Source: Polycyclovorans sp. (lineage in GTDB: Bacteria; Pseudomonadota; Gammaproteobacteria; Nevskiales; Nevskiaceae). From it: a stretch of DNA of 64,000 nucleotides. Below are positions 8,514 to 17,458 of this stretch, piece after piece (position 1 is the first letter of the stretch; each line of letters opens with the position of its first letter). Under the pieces are notes generated by a model. That model made no database searches and had not been told where the DNA came from. It saw only the letters and a program-made list of their open reading frames with translations. The stretch covers positions 77,858-141,857 of the forward strand of contig PAKU01000019.1 of NCBI GenBank assembly GCA_002706265.1, written 5' to 3'. Position numbers and translations under genes: made by a program.

Positions 8514-9370
8514 TGGACGCCGCGCCGCTGGATGGCCGAGTTGACGCCTTACGCGTCGCCGCAAAGACCCAAACCCCCGAGGCCGCGCGGGAAGTCGCCC
8601 GCCAGTTCGAGGTCATGTTCGCCCAGCAAATGCTCGCGGGGTTGCGCAGCACTGCGCAGGTGCCGGGTAGCGGGGTGAAAGATCTGGGGCCCATGCAGTC
8701 GATCATGGATCAGCAGATGGGCGAGCTAATGACCCGCGGCAGGGGTCTGGGCCTAGCAGAGCAGCTCATGCAGCAGTGGCAGCGCTCGGGTCAGGTGGCC
8801 TCGGAGGCGCCGGACATCACCGCGCATACACTGTCGGCCTTGGGCACTGCGCCCGCGCGGTTGCGCTCGGTCCCCGCCGCTGAAGCGCCCACGACGCCGC
8901 CGACACCGTGGCGTGAACGTGCCCAGAAATTCGTCAGTGATTTACTGCCCCTGGCCCGCGAAGCGGCCGAAAAGCTGGGTGTGGCGCCGCAGGCCATCAT
9001 CGCCCAAGCAGCGCTGGAAACCGGTTTTGGCCGTCACCAGCCGGGTGGGCACTCCAACAACCTCTTCGGGATCAAAGCCTTTTCGAGTTGGCGCGGTGCC
9101 AAGGTCGACGCGGAGACCACCGAAGTTCGTGACGGCCGGGTCAGGGCCGAGAGGGCCGCGTTCCGCGCCTATGACAATGTTTCGGAGGGCGTTCGCGACT
9201 ATGTGGCGCTGCTCAACCAGCCCCGCTATACCGCTGCTCGGAATACTGGCAACGATGTCGCCGGTTTTGCACGCGGCTTGCAGGAGGCCGGATATGCCAC
9301 CGACCCCGACTACGCGCGCAAAATCACCGACATCGCCCAGCGGCTGGTGCGTGAAGGCTGGTTACGATGA
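8513..9370 (+). CDS. flgJ: Flagellar rod cap and muramidase FlgJ
   Basis: 285 residues with both FlgJ domains. Residues about 20-95 are the rod-binding/capping domain (VARQFEVMFAQQMLAGLR). Residues about 140-285 are the glucosaminidase-type domain that opens peptidoglycan, with a candidate catalytic Glu in AALETGFGRHQ and the NNLFGIKA motif. A Pro/Ala-rich linker joins them. Many bacteria have only the first domain; this is the two-domain beta/gammaproteobacterial form. It overlaps flgI by one base and flgK by four. Confidence 0.97.
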   Translation: MDAAPLDGRVDALRVAAKTQTPEAAREVARQFEVMFAQQMLAGLRSTAQVPGSGVKDLGPMQSIMDQQMGELMTRGRGLGLAEQLMQQWQRSGQVASEAPDITAHTLSALGTAPARLRSVPAAEAPTTPPTPWRERAQKFVSDLLPLAREAAEKLGVAPQAIIAQAALETGFGRHQPGGHSNNLFGIKAFSSWRGAKVDAETTEVRDGRVRAERAAFRAYDNVSEGVRDYVALLNQPRYTAARNTGNDVAGFARGLQEAGYATDPDYARKITDIAQRLVREGWLR

Positions 9371-10698
9371 GTGATCTGTTAAGCATCGGGCGCACCGCGC
9401 TCAACGCCTACTCGACGGCGCTGGCCACCACCAGTAACAACGTTGCCAATGCCGCGACGCCGGGCTTCAGCCGCCAGCGCGTGGACTTTGCAACACAGCC
9501 GCCGAATGGCCTGCTGGGTAACGGCGTGATGCCGGCGCAGGTGCGCCGCATCAACGACACATTCTTGCAGGCGCGCCTCACCGATGACGGTGCCGCCGCT
9601 GCGCGTCATGGCAGCGCGCGTGAATTGTTGATTCGCGCCGACCGGATGTTGTCCGATCCGCTGTCAGGCATTGCAGCGCCCCTGCAGAGTTTGAATACCG
9701 CCGTACAGGCGGTGATGGCCGATCCCGCCTCGTTGGCGGCACGCAGCGTCTTGCTGGCGGAGGCCGGTGGTGTTGCTGACCGCTTTGCGCAGCTCGATGC
9801 AAGCTATGCCCAGCTTGATCGCGAAATCGACGGCCGAGTGTCCGAATCGGTCGGCATCGCCAACGGCTTGGTGGACAACATCGCTCGGTTGAATCAGCGA
9901 ATTGCGCAGTCGACGCCCGGCAACAACGGTCTGCCGCCGGGTGACTTGCTGGATCAGCGGGACGAGGCGGTGCGTCAACTGGCAGAACAAATTGGCGTGA
10001 CCACGCTGATCCAAAGCAATGGCTCGCTCTCGGTGTTTCTGGAGGACGGGCAGCCGTTGGTACTCGATGGCCAGGCGCGCCATCTCAGCGTGGTGCCCAC
10101 AAGCTCGGCGGGGCGATATCGATTGGAGTTGGATTCGCCCGGCGGCCCGGTTGCCGTGGGCCGTCCTGCTGGTGGTGCGATTGCCGGGCTGCTGGACGCC
10201 CGTGCGCAGGCCGTCGATGCACCTCGTGCGGCCTTGGCGACGCTTGCAACCGACATCGCCACCGCCTTCAACGCCGCGCAGGGTGCGGGGCAGGATCTTG
10301 ACGGCAATCCCGGCGCGGCGTTGTTCAACGATCCACCCCTGAGCGTGGCGATCACCGATCCCCGACAACTTGCACCCGCAGGCCCACCGCCTGCGGGTGT
10401 CGCAGACAACACCGCCTGGGCCGACGTCGCGACCTTTACCGGGGCGCCGCTGGCCGCTCGCGCCGCTGAGGTGATCGGGCAACTGGGGCTGTCGGCACAG
10501 CAGGCGGATGCTCGTGCCTCCGCGGCACAGTCTTTGGCCGAACAGGCGCTCACCGCGCGGGATTCGGTGTCCGGCGTCAATCTGGACGAAGAGGCCGCCA
10601 ATTTGCTGCGGTATCAACAGAGCTATCAAGCTGCGGCGCAGATGATCGCCACGGCAGACACGGTGTTCCAGACCTTGCTGTCGGCGGTGAGGAGATAA
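9367..10698 (+). CDS. flgK: Hook-filament junction protein FlgK (HAP1)
   Basis: 443 residues, shorter than Salmonella FlgK (about 550), which implies a reduced outer domain. FlgK is the first junction protein between hook and filament. The axial N-terminus (SIGRTALNAYSTALATTSNNVANAATPGFSRQ, in pieces) and the C-terminal signature (SGVNLDEEAANLLRYQQSYQAAAQ, in pieces) are both clear. The start codon overlaps the flgJ stop as ATGA. It is followed by flgL 3 bases later. Confidence 0.95.
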   Translation: MSDLLSIGRTALNAYSTALATTSNNVANAATPGFSRQRVDFATQPPNGLLGNGVMPAQVRRINDTFLQARLTDDGAAAARHGSARELLIRADRMLSDPLSGIAAPLQSLNTAVQAVMADPASLAARSVLLAEAGGVADRFAQLDASYAQLDREIDGRVSESVGIANGLVDNIARLNQRIAQSTPGNNGLPPGDLLDQRDEAVRQLAEQIGVTTLIQSNGSLSVFLEDGQPLVLDGQARHLSVVPTSSAGRYRLELDSPGGPVAVGRPAGGAIAGLLDARAQAVDAPRAALATLATDIATAFNAAQGAGQDLDGNPGAALFNDPPLSVAITDPRQLAPAGPPPAGVADNTAWADVATFTGAPLAARAAEVIGQLGLSAQQADARASAAQSLAEQALTARDSVSGVNLDEEAANLLRYQQSYQAAAQMIATADTVFQTLLSAVRR

Positions 10699-10701
10699 GC
10701 C

Positions 10702-11595
10702 ATGCGTATCGCCAGTGACACCCTGTTTCGCACCTCCACCGCGTCGATGCAGGCGCAGACCGCGCAGTTGGTGAAAGTGCAGCAGCAGATCAGTAGCGGA
10801 CGCCAGTTTCAGCACGCGCACGAAGCGCCAGCTGCAGCAGCCAGTGTGACCGAATGGGAAGCGGCATTAGCCCGTATCGAGGCGCAGGGCGACGCCGCCT
10901 CGCGTGCGGCGCATCGCCTGGGTCTCACTGAGAATGCCCTGGACGACGGACGGTTGATCATGGAGCGGGTGCAGGAGTTGCTGATCTCTGCCGGGAACGG
11001 CAGCTTCAACGATCAGGACCGGGAGCTGGTGGCCCGTGAAGTCGAATCGTTGGCGGAACAGTGGCGCACTCTTGCCAACGTGAAGGACGGCAGTGGCCAG
11101 GCGCTGTTCGCCGGGACGGCCCTGGGCGAGGCCTTTGATGTGGCCGATCAATATCTGGGCACCACGGATACACGGCGGATCGAAGTGGCCGATGGCCAGA
11201 AGATTCGCGATGGCATTCCCGGTGACCGAATCTTTGGTGACGTGCAGGGCCAAAGCAGCTTCGCGTGGCTGGATGCCGCTGTGACCGCCGTGCGAGAAGT
11301 TGACCCCGAAATCCGGCGGGCCGCTCTGGATGACGCGCAGTCAGGCTTGACCGCGTTGGCACTGAATACCGAGTTGGCGCGCACCGAAGTGGGCGTGCAA
11401 CGGGCGGCGCTGGATCGGGCCGCCACCTGGCGCGATGCGGCCGGTGCCGAGCTGACCCAGTCGTTGTCACGCCTGCGGGATACTGACCTGATTGAGGCAT
11501 CCACCACGCTGACCCAGCGCAGTACCCAGCTTTCGGCTGCGCAGAGTGCGTATCTGCAGGTGTCGTCGCTATCGCTGTTTGAGCGGCTGCGATAG
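10702..11595 (+). CDS. flgL: Hook-filament junction protein FlgL (HAP3)
   Basis: 297 residues, flagellin-like at both ends. FlgL is the second junction protein, onto which flagellin polymerises. It begins MRIASDTLFRTSTASMQAQT, has the flagellin N-terminal coiled region (VQQQISSGRQFQ) and the C-terminal coiled coil (LTQRSTQLSAAQSAYLQVSSLSLFERL, in pieces). GAGGAGA precedes the ATG. It closes the flgB-L series; no flagellin gene follows. Confidence 0.95.
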   Translation: MRIASDTLFRTSTASMQAQTAQLVKVQQQISSGRQFQHAHEAPAAAASVTEWEAALARIEAQGDAASRAAHRLGLTENALDDGRLIMERVQELLISAGNGSFNDQDRELVAREVESLAEQWRTLANVKDGSGQALFAGTALGEAFDVADQYLGTTDTRRIEVADGQKIRDGIPGDRIFGDVQGQSSFAWLDAAVTAVREVDPEIRRAALDDAQSGLTALALNTELARTEVGVQRAALDRAATWRDAAGAELTQSLSRLRDTDLIEASTTLTQRSTQLSAAQSAYLQVSSLSLFERLR

Positions 11596-11625
11596 TGCCG
11601 CCGTGGGCCGGCGAAAGTGGACTGA

Positions 11626-11641
11626 CGGCACGATTATTGCC
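11626..11641 (+). promoter_or_regulatory. Sigma-54 (RpoN) type promoter upstream of the secreted protein gene
   Basis: CGGCAC at 11626-11631, five bases, then TTGC at 11637-11640. The RpoN consensus is TGGCAC-N5-TTGC, so only the first base differs, and the invariant GG and GC dinucleotides are exactly 10 bases apart. Transcription would start near 11652, about 90 bases before the ATG at 11742. In polar-flagellated relatives sigma-54 with FleQ controls middle flagellar genes. Confidence 0.7.
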
Positions 11642-11741
11642 ACCCTTCCAATTCGAGACGGGCTGAATGCCATCGTGATGACGTAAAAACCTTCATCTGC
11701 GCTGGTTAGCCTGTCGCGACTATTCGTTCACAGGGGGTTCC

Positions 11742-12497
11742 ATGCGCATTCATCAGGGCTTGACCAAGGCCGCGCTCCTTGGGTGTTTCTTGTGGATCGT
11801 CGGGGGGCTGGCCGCCCCGGCTGCGCAGGCGGTCGTCCCGTGCACCACGGCCACGTCGCAGGGATCGGTCACGAGTACCGCGCCCAACTTGAAAGCCTGT
11901 TTGCTCCAGTTGCAACGCAGCGACGCCGTTCCCGATGGCAAGGGCTGGGTCTATGGGCAATTTGGCCGGATTCGCGTGGCCGCCGGGCCGCGACAGTCGT
12001 GGCGCTATTACGAAGACTCCGCCAGTTGGTCGCTGCTGGATGGCTACCCCGGCCGATTACCCCCCGCTGCGGTCGTGCGCCGGGTCGTGCCGCAGCCACC
12101 GGGCAAAGCCGAAGCGGTTGCCGCACCGGAGTCGGCTACACCGCGCCCCACTTTTGGCGAAGCGCTACAAGTGGCGCTTTCCACACCCAGCATGGGCATT
12201 GAGGACCCGCATCAACTTGGTGGCCCTGGCTCGCTGAGCTGGTCAATTTCCCAATTTGGATTTCTCCAACATATTCAGGGGCCACAGACCTGCGGGGTGT
12301 GGGTGGAGGGTCGGTGGTATCGCATCCAGTCGCCGTCCAAGCCGCACTGCGCCCAACGTTTGGCGCAGCTGGCCCGTGAGGTCGCCGTGATCCGCACCGT
12401 TAAGGCGACTTGGCATGATGAGCCGATGTGGTTGGGTGCCGACGCGGTGTACGTCAAAGACGATAAAGACCAGTGGGTGGCTTGGGCCGATTTCTGA
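11742..12497 (+). CDS. Secreted protein of unknown function behind flgL
   Basis: 251 residues and no family recognised. A signal peptide covers about residues 1-30 (ends AAQA). The mature chain is rich in Trp and Tyr, has a Pro/Ala linker near 107-137, and contains four Cys (34, 53, 184, 203) that could form two disulfides. No catalytic motif or membrane segment is visible beyond the signal. AGGGGGT lies 5 bases before the ATG. The upstream sigma-54-type promoter and its place directly after flgL suggest co-expression with flagellar genes, but it could also be an unrelated periplasmic protein. Confidence 0.8.
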   Translation: MRIHQGLTKAALLGCFLWIVGGLAAPAAQAVVPCTTATSQGSVTSTAPNLKACLLQLQRSDAVPDGKGWVYGQFGRIRVAAGPRQSWRYYEDSASWSLLDGYPGRLPPAAVVRRVVPQPPGKAEAVAAPESATPRPTFGEALQVALSTPSMGIEDPHQLGGPGSLSWSISQFGFLQHIQGPQTCGVWVEGRWYRIQSPSKPHCAQRLAQLAREVAVIRTVKATWHDEPMWLGADAVYVKDDKDQWVAWADF

Positions 12498-12598
12498 GTC
12501 ACCTCAACGGCCTTCATCAAGTCGCGGCCGGGCTCGAACCCTCCATGTAAAGGGGTATGCGATACTCCGCGCCCTCAATTCTAGGATGGGAGCGTCCA

Positions 12599-12925
12599 GT
12601 GCTCGATTGGTTGATTCCGGTGGCCCACGCCCAGCAGGCGGCGCAGCCGAATGCGTTCATGCAGTTCATTCCGCTGATCCTGTTGGTGATCGTTTTCTAT
12701 TTCCTGCTGATCCGTCCGCAGATGAAGCGCAACAAGGAACACAAGGCCCTGATCGCGTCGCTGGCCAAGGGCGACGAAGTGATCACCAGCGGTGGCCTGG
12801 CCGGCCGCGTGGTGACCCTGGGCGAAGCGTATGTCGGCATCGAAATTTCCGACGGCGTTGAAGTCAAGGTGCAGAAGCCCGCCATCAGCAGTGTGCTGCC
12901 CAAGGGCACGCTCAAGGCGCTTTAA
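12599..12925 (+). CDS. yajC: Sec translocase accessory subunit YajC
   Basis: 108 residues from the GTG at 12599. YajC is a small single-span inner-membrane protein that associates with SecDF. One transmembrane helix is visible (about 23-40, IPLILLVIVFYFLLI), followed by the motif RPQMKRNKEHKALIASLAKGDEV. A longer frame begins at 12557, but the GTG has AGGATGGGAG upstream and gives the usual YajC length. TATGCGATACT at about 12557-12567 may be a promoter -10 region. The usual neighbours queA and tgt are absent upstream. Confidence 0.93.
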   Translation: MLDWLIPVAHAQQAAQPNAFMQFIPLILLVIVFYFLLIRPQMKRNKEHKALIASLAKGDEVITSGGLAGRVVTLGEAYVGIEISDGVEVKVQKPAISSVLPKGTLKAL

Positions 12926-12976
12926 TTTGTCGCGGTTGTCATGGAATGCGGGCGGGTCGACCGCCCGTATCGCGTT

Positions 12977-14824
12977 ATGAAGCCCTTTCCGCTCTGGAAA
13001 ACCCTTGTCATTGTCCTTGCCTGCGTGCTGGGCGCGCTTTACGCCGCGCCCAACCTGTTTGGCGAAGATCCCGCGGTTCAAATATCGGTCAGTGAGGGCG
13101 CGCTTGCGGCGCTGGACGCGCCCGTGGCCGAGGCGCTGGACGCGGCCGAGATTCCCTACCTCAGCAGTCGCGCGGAAGGCGATCGCTGGGTGGTGCGTCT
13201 TGCCGATACCGATGCCCAGCTCGACGCGGCCGAAGTGCTGCGCCGTGAACTCGGCCGCGGTCGGGTCGTGGCCTTGAGCAGCATGCCCAAGACCCCGGCC
13301 TGGTTGATGGCGCTGGGCGCCAAGCCGATGAATCTGGGTCTGGACCTGCGTGGCGGCGTGCACTTTCTGCTCGAAGTCGACTTGAACGACATCAACGTCA
13401 AGGCCCGCGAGCGTTACCTCAACGACCTGCCCGCCTTGCTGCGCCGCGAAAACATCCGCTACACGGGCCGCCGCGAGGTGGGAGACGCCGTGGTGCTGGA
13501 GTTCGACAGCGCCGAGCGCCAGGCGGCCGCGCAGAAGATCATTCTTGAAGAGTTTCCAGAGGTTGATCTGCTGGCCAAGGGCGCCGCTGAAAAATTCGCA
13601 CTCGAAGCCCGGTTGAGCGAGGCCGAAGCCAAGCGGCTCGCCGATTTCGCCGTGCAGCAAAACCTGACCACCCTGCGCAACCGCGTCAATCAGTTGGGCG
13701 TGGCCGAGCCCATCGTGCAGCGCCAGGGCGCCTCGCGCATCGTCGTGCAGCTGCCCGGCGTGCAAGACACCACCCGGGTGAAAGACCTGCTCGGCGCCAC
13801 GGCGACCCTGGAATACCGGGCCGTGTCTGAAGAAGACGCGTTTCTGGCCGCGCGCACCGGCGTGACGCCGGTCGGCACCGAGCTGTTCTACACCCGCGAC
13901 GACGAGCGGCCGGTACTGCTGATGCGCGACACCATCGCGGCCGGCTCGCAGTTGATCGATGCCTCGGCAACGATTGACGAAAACGGGCAGCCGGCGGTCA
14001 GCGTGACTCTGGATGGCAGCGGTGCGCGGCGCATGCTCGCGTTTACCGAGCGCAACGTCGGCAAACCCATGGCCGTGCTGTTCCGCGAGCGTGAGGTCAT
14101 CACCAATTACAACGCCCGTGGCGAGCCGATGCGCGAAACCCGGCAGATTGAAGAGGTCATTTCAATTGCCACCATTCGCGGCGTCTTCGGCAAGCGCTTC
14201 CAAACCACCGGGCTGTCGAGCGCCGAGGCCCATGATTTGTCGCTGCTGCTGCGCGCCGGGGCATTGGCGGCACCGGTCGATATTGTTGAAGAACGCACCG
14301 TGGGCCCCAGCCTTGGCGCCGACAATATCGCCCAAGGCCAAATGGCGGCTGTCATTGGTCTGGTGGCGGTGGTGGTCTTCATGGCGATTTACTACAGCGC
14401 TTTCGGCATGCTCGCCAATATCGCACTGGTGGTGAACCTGATACTGATCGTCGCCATCATGTCGATTCTGCAGGCGACCCTCACCATGCCGGGGATTGCC
14501 GGCATCATCCTGACGCTGGGCATGGCAGTGGATGCCAACGTGCTGATATTCGAGCGCATACGCGAAGAGATTGCCGACAAGGTCAGTCCGCATGAGGCAA
14601 TCGAGTCGGGTTTCAGTCGCGCATTTCTGACCATTGCCGATTCTCAATTAACCACCTTGATTGCCGCCGTGGTGCTGTTTGCCCTGGGCAGTGGTCCGGT
14701 CAAGGGCTTTGCCGTGACGCTGACCGTGGGCATTGCGACCTCGATGTTCACCGCCATCGTCGTGACCCGCGCGCTGGTGCATCTGGCCTTCGCGCGTCGC
14801 AAACTCACCGACGTGCCGGTTTAA
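12977..14824 (+). CDS. secD: Protein translocase subunit SecD
   Basis: 615 residues, the gammaproteobacterial length. SecD with SecF forms a proton-driven inner-membrane complex that helps late steps of Sec export. It begins MKPFPLWKTLVIVLACV, has the MNLGLDLRGGVHFLLEVD signature, a large periplasmic domain (about 30-440) and the SecD/SecF transmembrane block (from about 455) with GMAVDANVLIFERIREE. The frame opens earlier, but the ATG at 12977 matches SecD starts. It is the middle gene of yajC-secD-secF. Confidence 0.97.
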   Translation: MKPFPLWKTLVIVLACVLGALYAAPNLFGEDPAVQISVSEGALAALDAPVAEALDAAEIPYLSSRAEGDRWVVRLADTDAQLDAAEVLRRELGRGRVVALSSMPKTPAWLMALGAKPMNLGLDLRGGVHFLLEVDLNDINVKARERYLNDLPALLRRENIRYTGRREVGDAVVLEFDSAERQAAAQKIILEEFPEVDLLAKGAAEKFALEARLSEAEAKRLADFAVQQNLTTLRNRVNQLGVAEPIVQRQGASRIVVQLPGVQDTTRVKDLLGATATLEYRAVSEEDAFLAARTGVTPVGTELFYTRDDERPVLLMRDTIAAGSQLIDASATIDENGQPAVSVTLDGSGARRMLAFTERNVGKPMAVLFREREVITNYNARGEPMRETRQIEEVISIATIRGVFGKRFQTTGLSSAEAHDLSLLLRAGALAAPVDIVEERTVGPSLGADNIAQGQMAAVIGLVAVVVFMAIYYSAFGMLANIALVVNLILIVAIMSILQATLTMPGIAGIILTLGMAVDANVLIFERIREEIADKVSPHEAIESGFSRAFLTIADSQLTTLIAAVVLFALGSGPVKGFAVTLTVGIATSMFTAIVVTRALVHLAFARRKLTDVPV

Positions 14825-14833
14825 GGAAACACC

Positions 14834-15763
14834 ATGCGCTTCTTCTCGCGGGTTCCGCGTATCGATTTCATGTCCGTTCGCAAGCCGATGATGGTGTTTG
14901 CGGCGCTGGTGACCGTGCTCAGCATCGGGCTGGTCATGGCGCGGGGGCTGGCGTTCGGCCTGGACTTTACCGGCGGCGTGCTCATTGAAGTGAGCTTTGA
15001 CGGGCCGGTAGAACTCGATCCGATTCGCAGCCAGTTGGCCGGGATTGGGCTCGAAGGCGCCACCGTGCAGTATTTCGGGACGTCATCGGACGTGATGATT
15101 CGCGCCGCGCCGGACGATGGCGCCGATGCCGATGAGGTGTCGACCCAGATCATCACGATGCTCTCGGCTCACGTGGATCTGACGCCCGAATTGCGGCGGG
15201 TGGAGTTTGTGGGTCCGCAGGTGGGCGATGAACTGGCCACCGACGGCGCCCTGGCAGCGCTGTTCGCGGTCATTGGCATTCTGATTTACGTGGCGCTGCG
15301 CTTCGAATGGAAGTTCGCGCTCGGTGCCATCACCGCCACCATTCATGATGCTGTGCTGACGCTGGGCTTCTTCGCGCTGTTTGGCATTGAGTTCGACCTG
15401 ACGGTTTTGGCGGCCATTTTGGCGCTGATCGGTTATTCGCTGAATGACACGATCGTGGTTTATGACCGCATTCGCGAGAATTTTATCGACGCACGGCGAT
15501 CGAATCCGGTGGATGTCGTCAATCTGTCGGTCAATCAAACCTTGGCGCGGACGATCGTGACCGGTGGAACCACGCTGTTTGTGCTGTGTGCCTTATTCTT
15601 CGTTGGCGGTGCGGCGGTTCACAGCTTCTCGATTGCGCTGATCGTCGGCATCATCGTCGGCACTTACTCCTCAGTATTCGTGGCCAGCAGCATGGTGATT
15701 CTGTTGGGTGTGACGCGCGAAGACATGCTGCCCAAGCAGGAAGAAGTTGACGAGACGCCTTGA
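14834..15763 (+). CDS. secF: Protein translocase subunit SecF
   Basis: 309 residues, the usual length. It is the six-span partner of SecD in the inner membrane. Recognisable features are GLAFGLDFTGGVLIEV after the first membrane helix, the central AILALIGYSLNDTIVVYDRIREN block, and the VTGGTTLFVLCALFFVGG helix. TAAGGAAA precedes the ATG by 6 bases, and secD ends 9 bases upstream. Confidence 0.97.
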   Translation: MRFFSRVPRIDFMSVRKPMMVFAALVTVLSIGLVMARGLAFGLDFTGGVLIEVSFDGPVELDPIRSQLAGIGLEGATVQYFGTSSDVMIRAAPDDGADADEVSTQIITMLSAHVDLTPELRRVEFVGPQVGDELATDGALAALFAVIGILIYVALRFEWKFALGAITATIHDAVLTLGFFALFGIEFDLTVLAAILALIGYSLNDTIVVYDRIRENFIDARRSNPVDVVNLSVNQTLARTIVTGGTTLFVLCALFFVGGAAVHSFSIALIVGIIVGTYSSVFVASSMVILLGVTREDMLPKQEEVDETP

Positions 15764-15801
15764 AGCGAGACTTCGGGATCAGTGGGAAAAGTAAACTAAT
15801 T

Positions 15802-15830
15802 TTGTCTTTGCAGATTTCAGGCTTTATGAT
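15802..15830 (+). promoter_or_regulatory. Sigma-70 promoter of the H-NS-like gene
   Basis: TTGTCT (15802-15807), a 17-base spacer, then TATGAT (15825-15830). Both hexamers are one base from consensus and the spacing is ideal. Transcription would start near 15837, about 26 bases before the ATG at 15863, leaving room for the AAGGA ribosome site. Confidence 0.7.
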
Positions 15831-15862
15831 GGCGGTCCCCAGGCTTTAGTTTAAGGATCATC

Positions 15863-16165
15863 ATGTCGAGCTATAACGAGCTTTTAAGCCAAATCGAAGC
15901 GCTGAAGCGCCAAGCAGAAGATGTACGCCGGCAAGAGCTGAAAGCGGTCATTGACGAAATCAAGGTGTCGATGGAGAAGTACGGCATCACCATCGCTGAC
16001 CTGCAATCGGCCATTGGCCGTGGCGGCAAGAAGAAAACCACGGTGGCGCCGAAATACCGCAATCCGGCAAGCGGCGAAACCTGGACCGGCCGCGGCCGTG
16101 CGCCGCGCTGGCTTGCAGATGCCGAAGCCTCGGGCCAATCACGGGATGCGTTCCTGATTCGCTGA
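15863..16165 (+). CDS. H-NS family nucleoid-associated protein
   Basis: 100 residues. H-NS-type proteins oligomerise through an N-terminal coiled coil and bind AT-rich minor grooves. Residues 1-50 are a charged helix (LLSQIEALKRQAEDVRRQEL). Residues about 64-84 carry the diagnostic KYRNPASGETWTGRGRAPRWL DNA-binding loop (given here in pieces: KYRNP, TWTGRGRAPRWL). It has its own promoter and terminator, so it is monocistronic. It is shorter than E. coli H-NS (137) and closer to the short HvrA/BpH3-type proteins. Confidence 0.92.
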   Translation: MSSYNELLSQIEALKRQAEDVRRQELKAVIDEIKVSMEKYGITIADLQSAIGRGGKKKTTVAPKYRNPASGETWTGRGRAPRWLADAEASGQSRDAFLIR

Positions 16166-16196
16166 GATTCGCTCAGAGAGGTCTTCAGCTGTACTG

Positions 16197-16224
16197 AAAA
16201 CCCGGCGAAAGTGCCGGGTTTTTT
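16197..16224 (+). terminator. Rho-independent terminator after the H-NS-like gene
   Basis: A 10-bp stem (AAAACCCGGC at 16197-16206 with GCCGGGTTTT at 16213-16222) and a 6-base loop, ending in a T run. It lies 31 bases after the stop codon. Confidence 0.9.
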
Positions 16225-16313
16225 GTGGGCGTCGCAGGCCCGTTCATCACGCAAATATGCGTTCGCAGCCTCGGCGCCGGCTTCATCCGGCCCGAAACAA
16301 TCGTGGCGGCCCT

Positions 16314-16319
16314 TAAAAT
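16314..16319 (+). promoter_or_regulatory. Possible -10 element just ahead of the first desulfurase gene
   Basis: TAAAAT at 16314-16319 would place transcription start at about 16325, which is the ATG itself, so the message may be leaderless. No clear -35 hexamer or Shine-Dalgarno is visible. Weak evidence. Confidence 0.35.
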
Positions 16320-16324
16320 GGGGC

Positions 16325-17458
16325 ATGCCGATTTATCTTGATCACAACGCGACCACCCCCCTGGCCCCGGAAGTACTGGAGGCCATGCTGCCGTACTTGC
16401 ATGGGCCGTATGCCAACGCCTCGTCGTTGCACCGCCTGGGGCGGGCCTCGCGCGACGCCATCGAGGCGGCGCGGGCTGAAGTGGCCGATTTGCTCGGTGC
16501 CCAGGCATCGCAGGTGATCTGGACCTCGGGCGGCACCGAGGCCAACAACCTCGCGATCAAGGGCGTCATGCACCAGGGCGGCCGCCTGCTGTACGGCGCG
16601 ACCGAGCACCCGGCGGTGATGGAATGTGCCGAGTCCTTGATGGCCGTGCCGCGAACCGTCGTCGAGTCCATCCCGGTCACTGCGGGCGGGCTGATTGCGC
16701 TGGACCGCCTCCACGCGCAGCTGGCGCAGGCGCCGGTGACCTTGGTTTCGGTGATGGCCGCCAACAACGAGACCGGCGTCATCCAGGATGTGGCGGCGAT
16801 TGGGCGCGCAGTCCATGAAATCCCCGATGCGCTGTTTCATGTGGATGCGGTGCAGGCTGCGGGCAAGCTGCCGGTTGACGTGCGGCAGATGGGCGCCGAT
16901 CTGCTGACGGTGTCCAGCCACAAGCTGTACGGCCCGAAAGGGGTGGGTGCGCTGCTGCGGACGGCCCCGGTCGATCTCTGGCCGTTGCACCATGGGGGTG
17001 CGCAGGAAGGGGGCCTGCGGGGCGGCACCGAGAACGTCGCGGCCATCGTCGGCTTCGGCGTGGCGGCGCGTCTGGCCCAGGCGCGGTTGGCCGATCGGGT
17101 GGCGCATCTGCAGGCCTTGCGCGACCGTCTTGAAGCGGGGCTGGCGGCCATTCCTGGCCTGATCCGGTTCGCCGCGGACAGCCCGCGCTTGCCGAATACC
17201 GTGCAGATGGCCTTGCCCGGCTGGGCTGGTGAGACCCTGTTGATGGCCCTGGACCGGCAGGGGTTTTGTGTCTCCAGCGGTTCGGCCTGCGCCATTGGCC
17301 ACGGCGCGCCCAGCCATGTGCTGGTGGCCATGGGGGTGCCCGACGCGGTGGCGATCGGCGCGATCCGCATCAGCCTGGGGGCAGAGAACACCGCCGAGCA
17401 CGTCGACCGCCTGCTCATTGCCCTGACCGCGCTGGCCCAGCAGGGTGTCCGCGGATGA
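16325..17458 (+). CDS. Cysteine desulfurase, NifS/IscS family (first of a tandem pair)
   Basis: 377 residues. It is a PLP enzyme that moves sulfur from cysteine to an active-site Cys persulfide. It begins PIYLDHNATTPLAPEVLEAM and shows H95 (TEHPAV), the PLP lysine K200 (SSHKLYGPKG) and the active-site Cys C322 in SSGSAC. All the key residues are present, so it should be active. It is somewhat shorter than E. coli IscS (404) and lacks an obvious IscS C-terminal IscU-docking extension. It overlaps the next gene by four bases (ATGA). The upstream frame extends, but the ATG at 16325 fits the family start. Confidence 0.9.
   Translation: MPIYLDHNATTPLAPEVLEAMLPYLHGPYANASSLHRLGRASRDAIEAARAEVADLLGAQASQVIWTSGGTEANNLAIKGVMHQGGRLLYGATEHPAVMECAESLMAVPRTVVESIPVTAGGLIALDRLHAQLAQAPVTLVSVMAANNETGVIQDVAAIGRAVHEIPDALFHVDAVQAAGKLPVDVRQMGADLLTVSSHKLYGPKGVGALLRTAPVDLWPLHHGGAQEGGLRGGTENVAAIVGFGVAARLAQARLADRVAHLQALRDRLEAGLAAIPGLIRFAADSPRLPNTVQMALPGWAGETLLMALDRQGFCVSSGSACAIGHGAPSHVLVAMGVPDAVAIGAIRISLGAENTAEHVDRLLIALTALAQQGVRG

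Noticed and set aside
12505-12560. A GGGTTCGAGCCC-like stretch on the minus strand resembling a tRNA T-arm
   Set aside because: The T-stem does not pair at all five positions and no acceptor, D or anticodon arm can be built around it.
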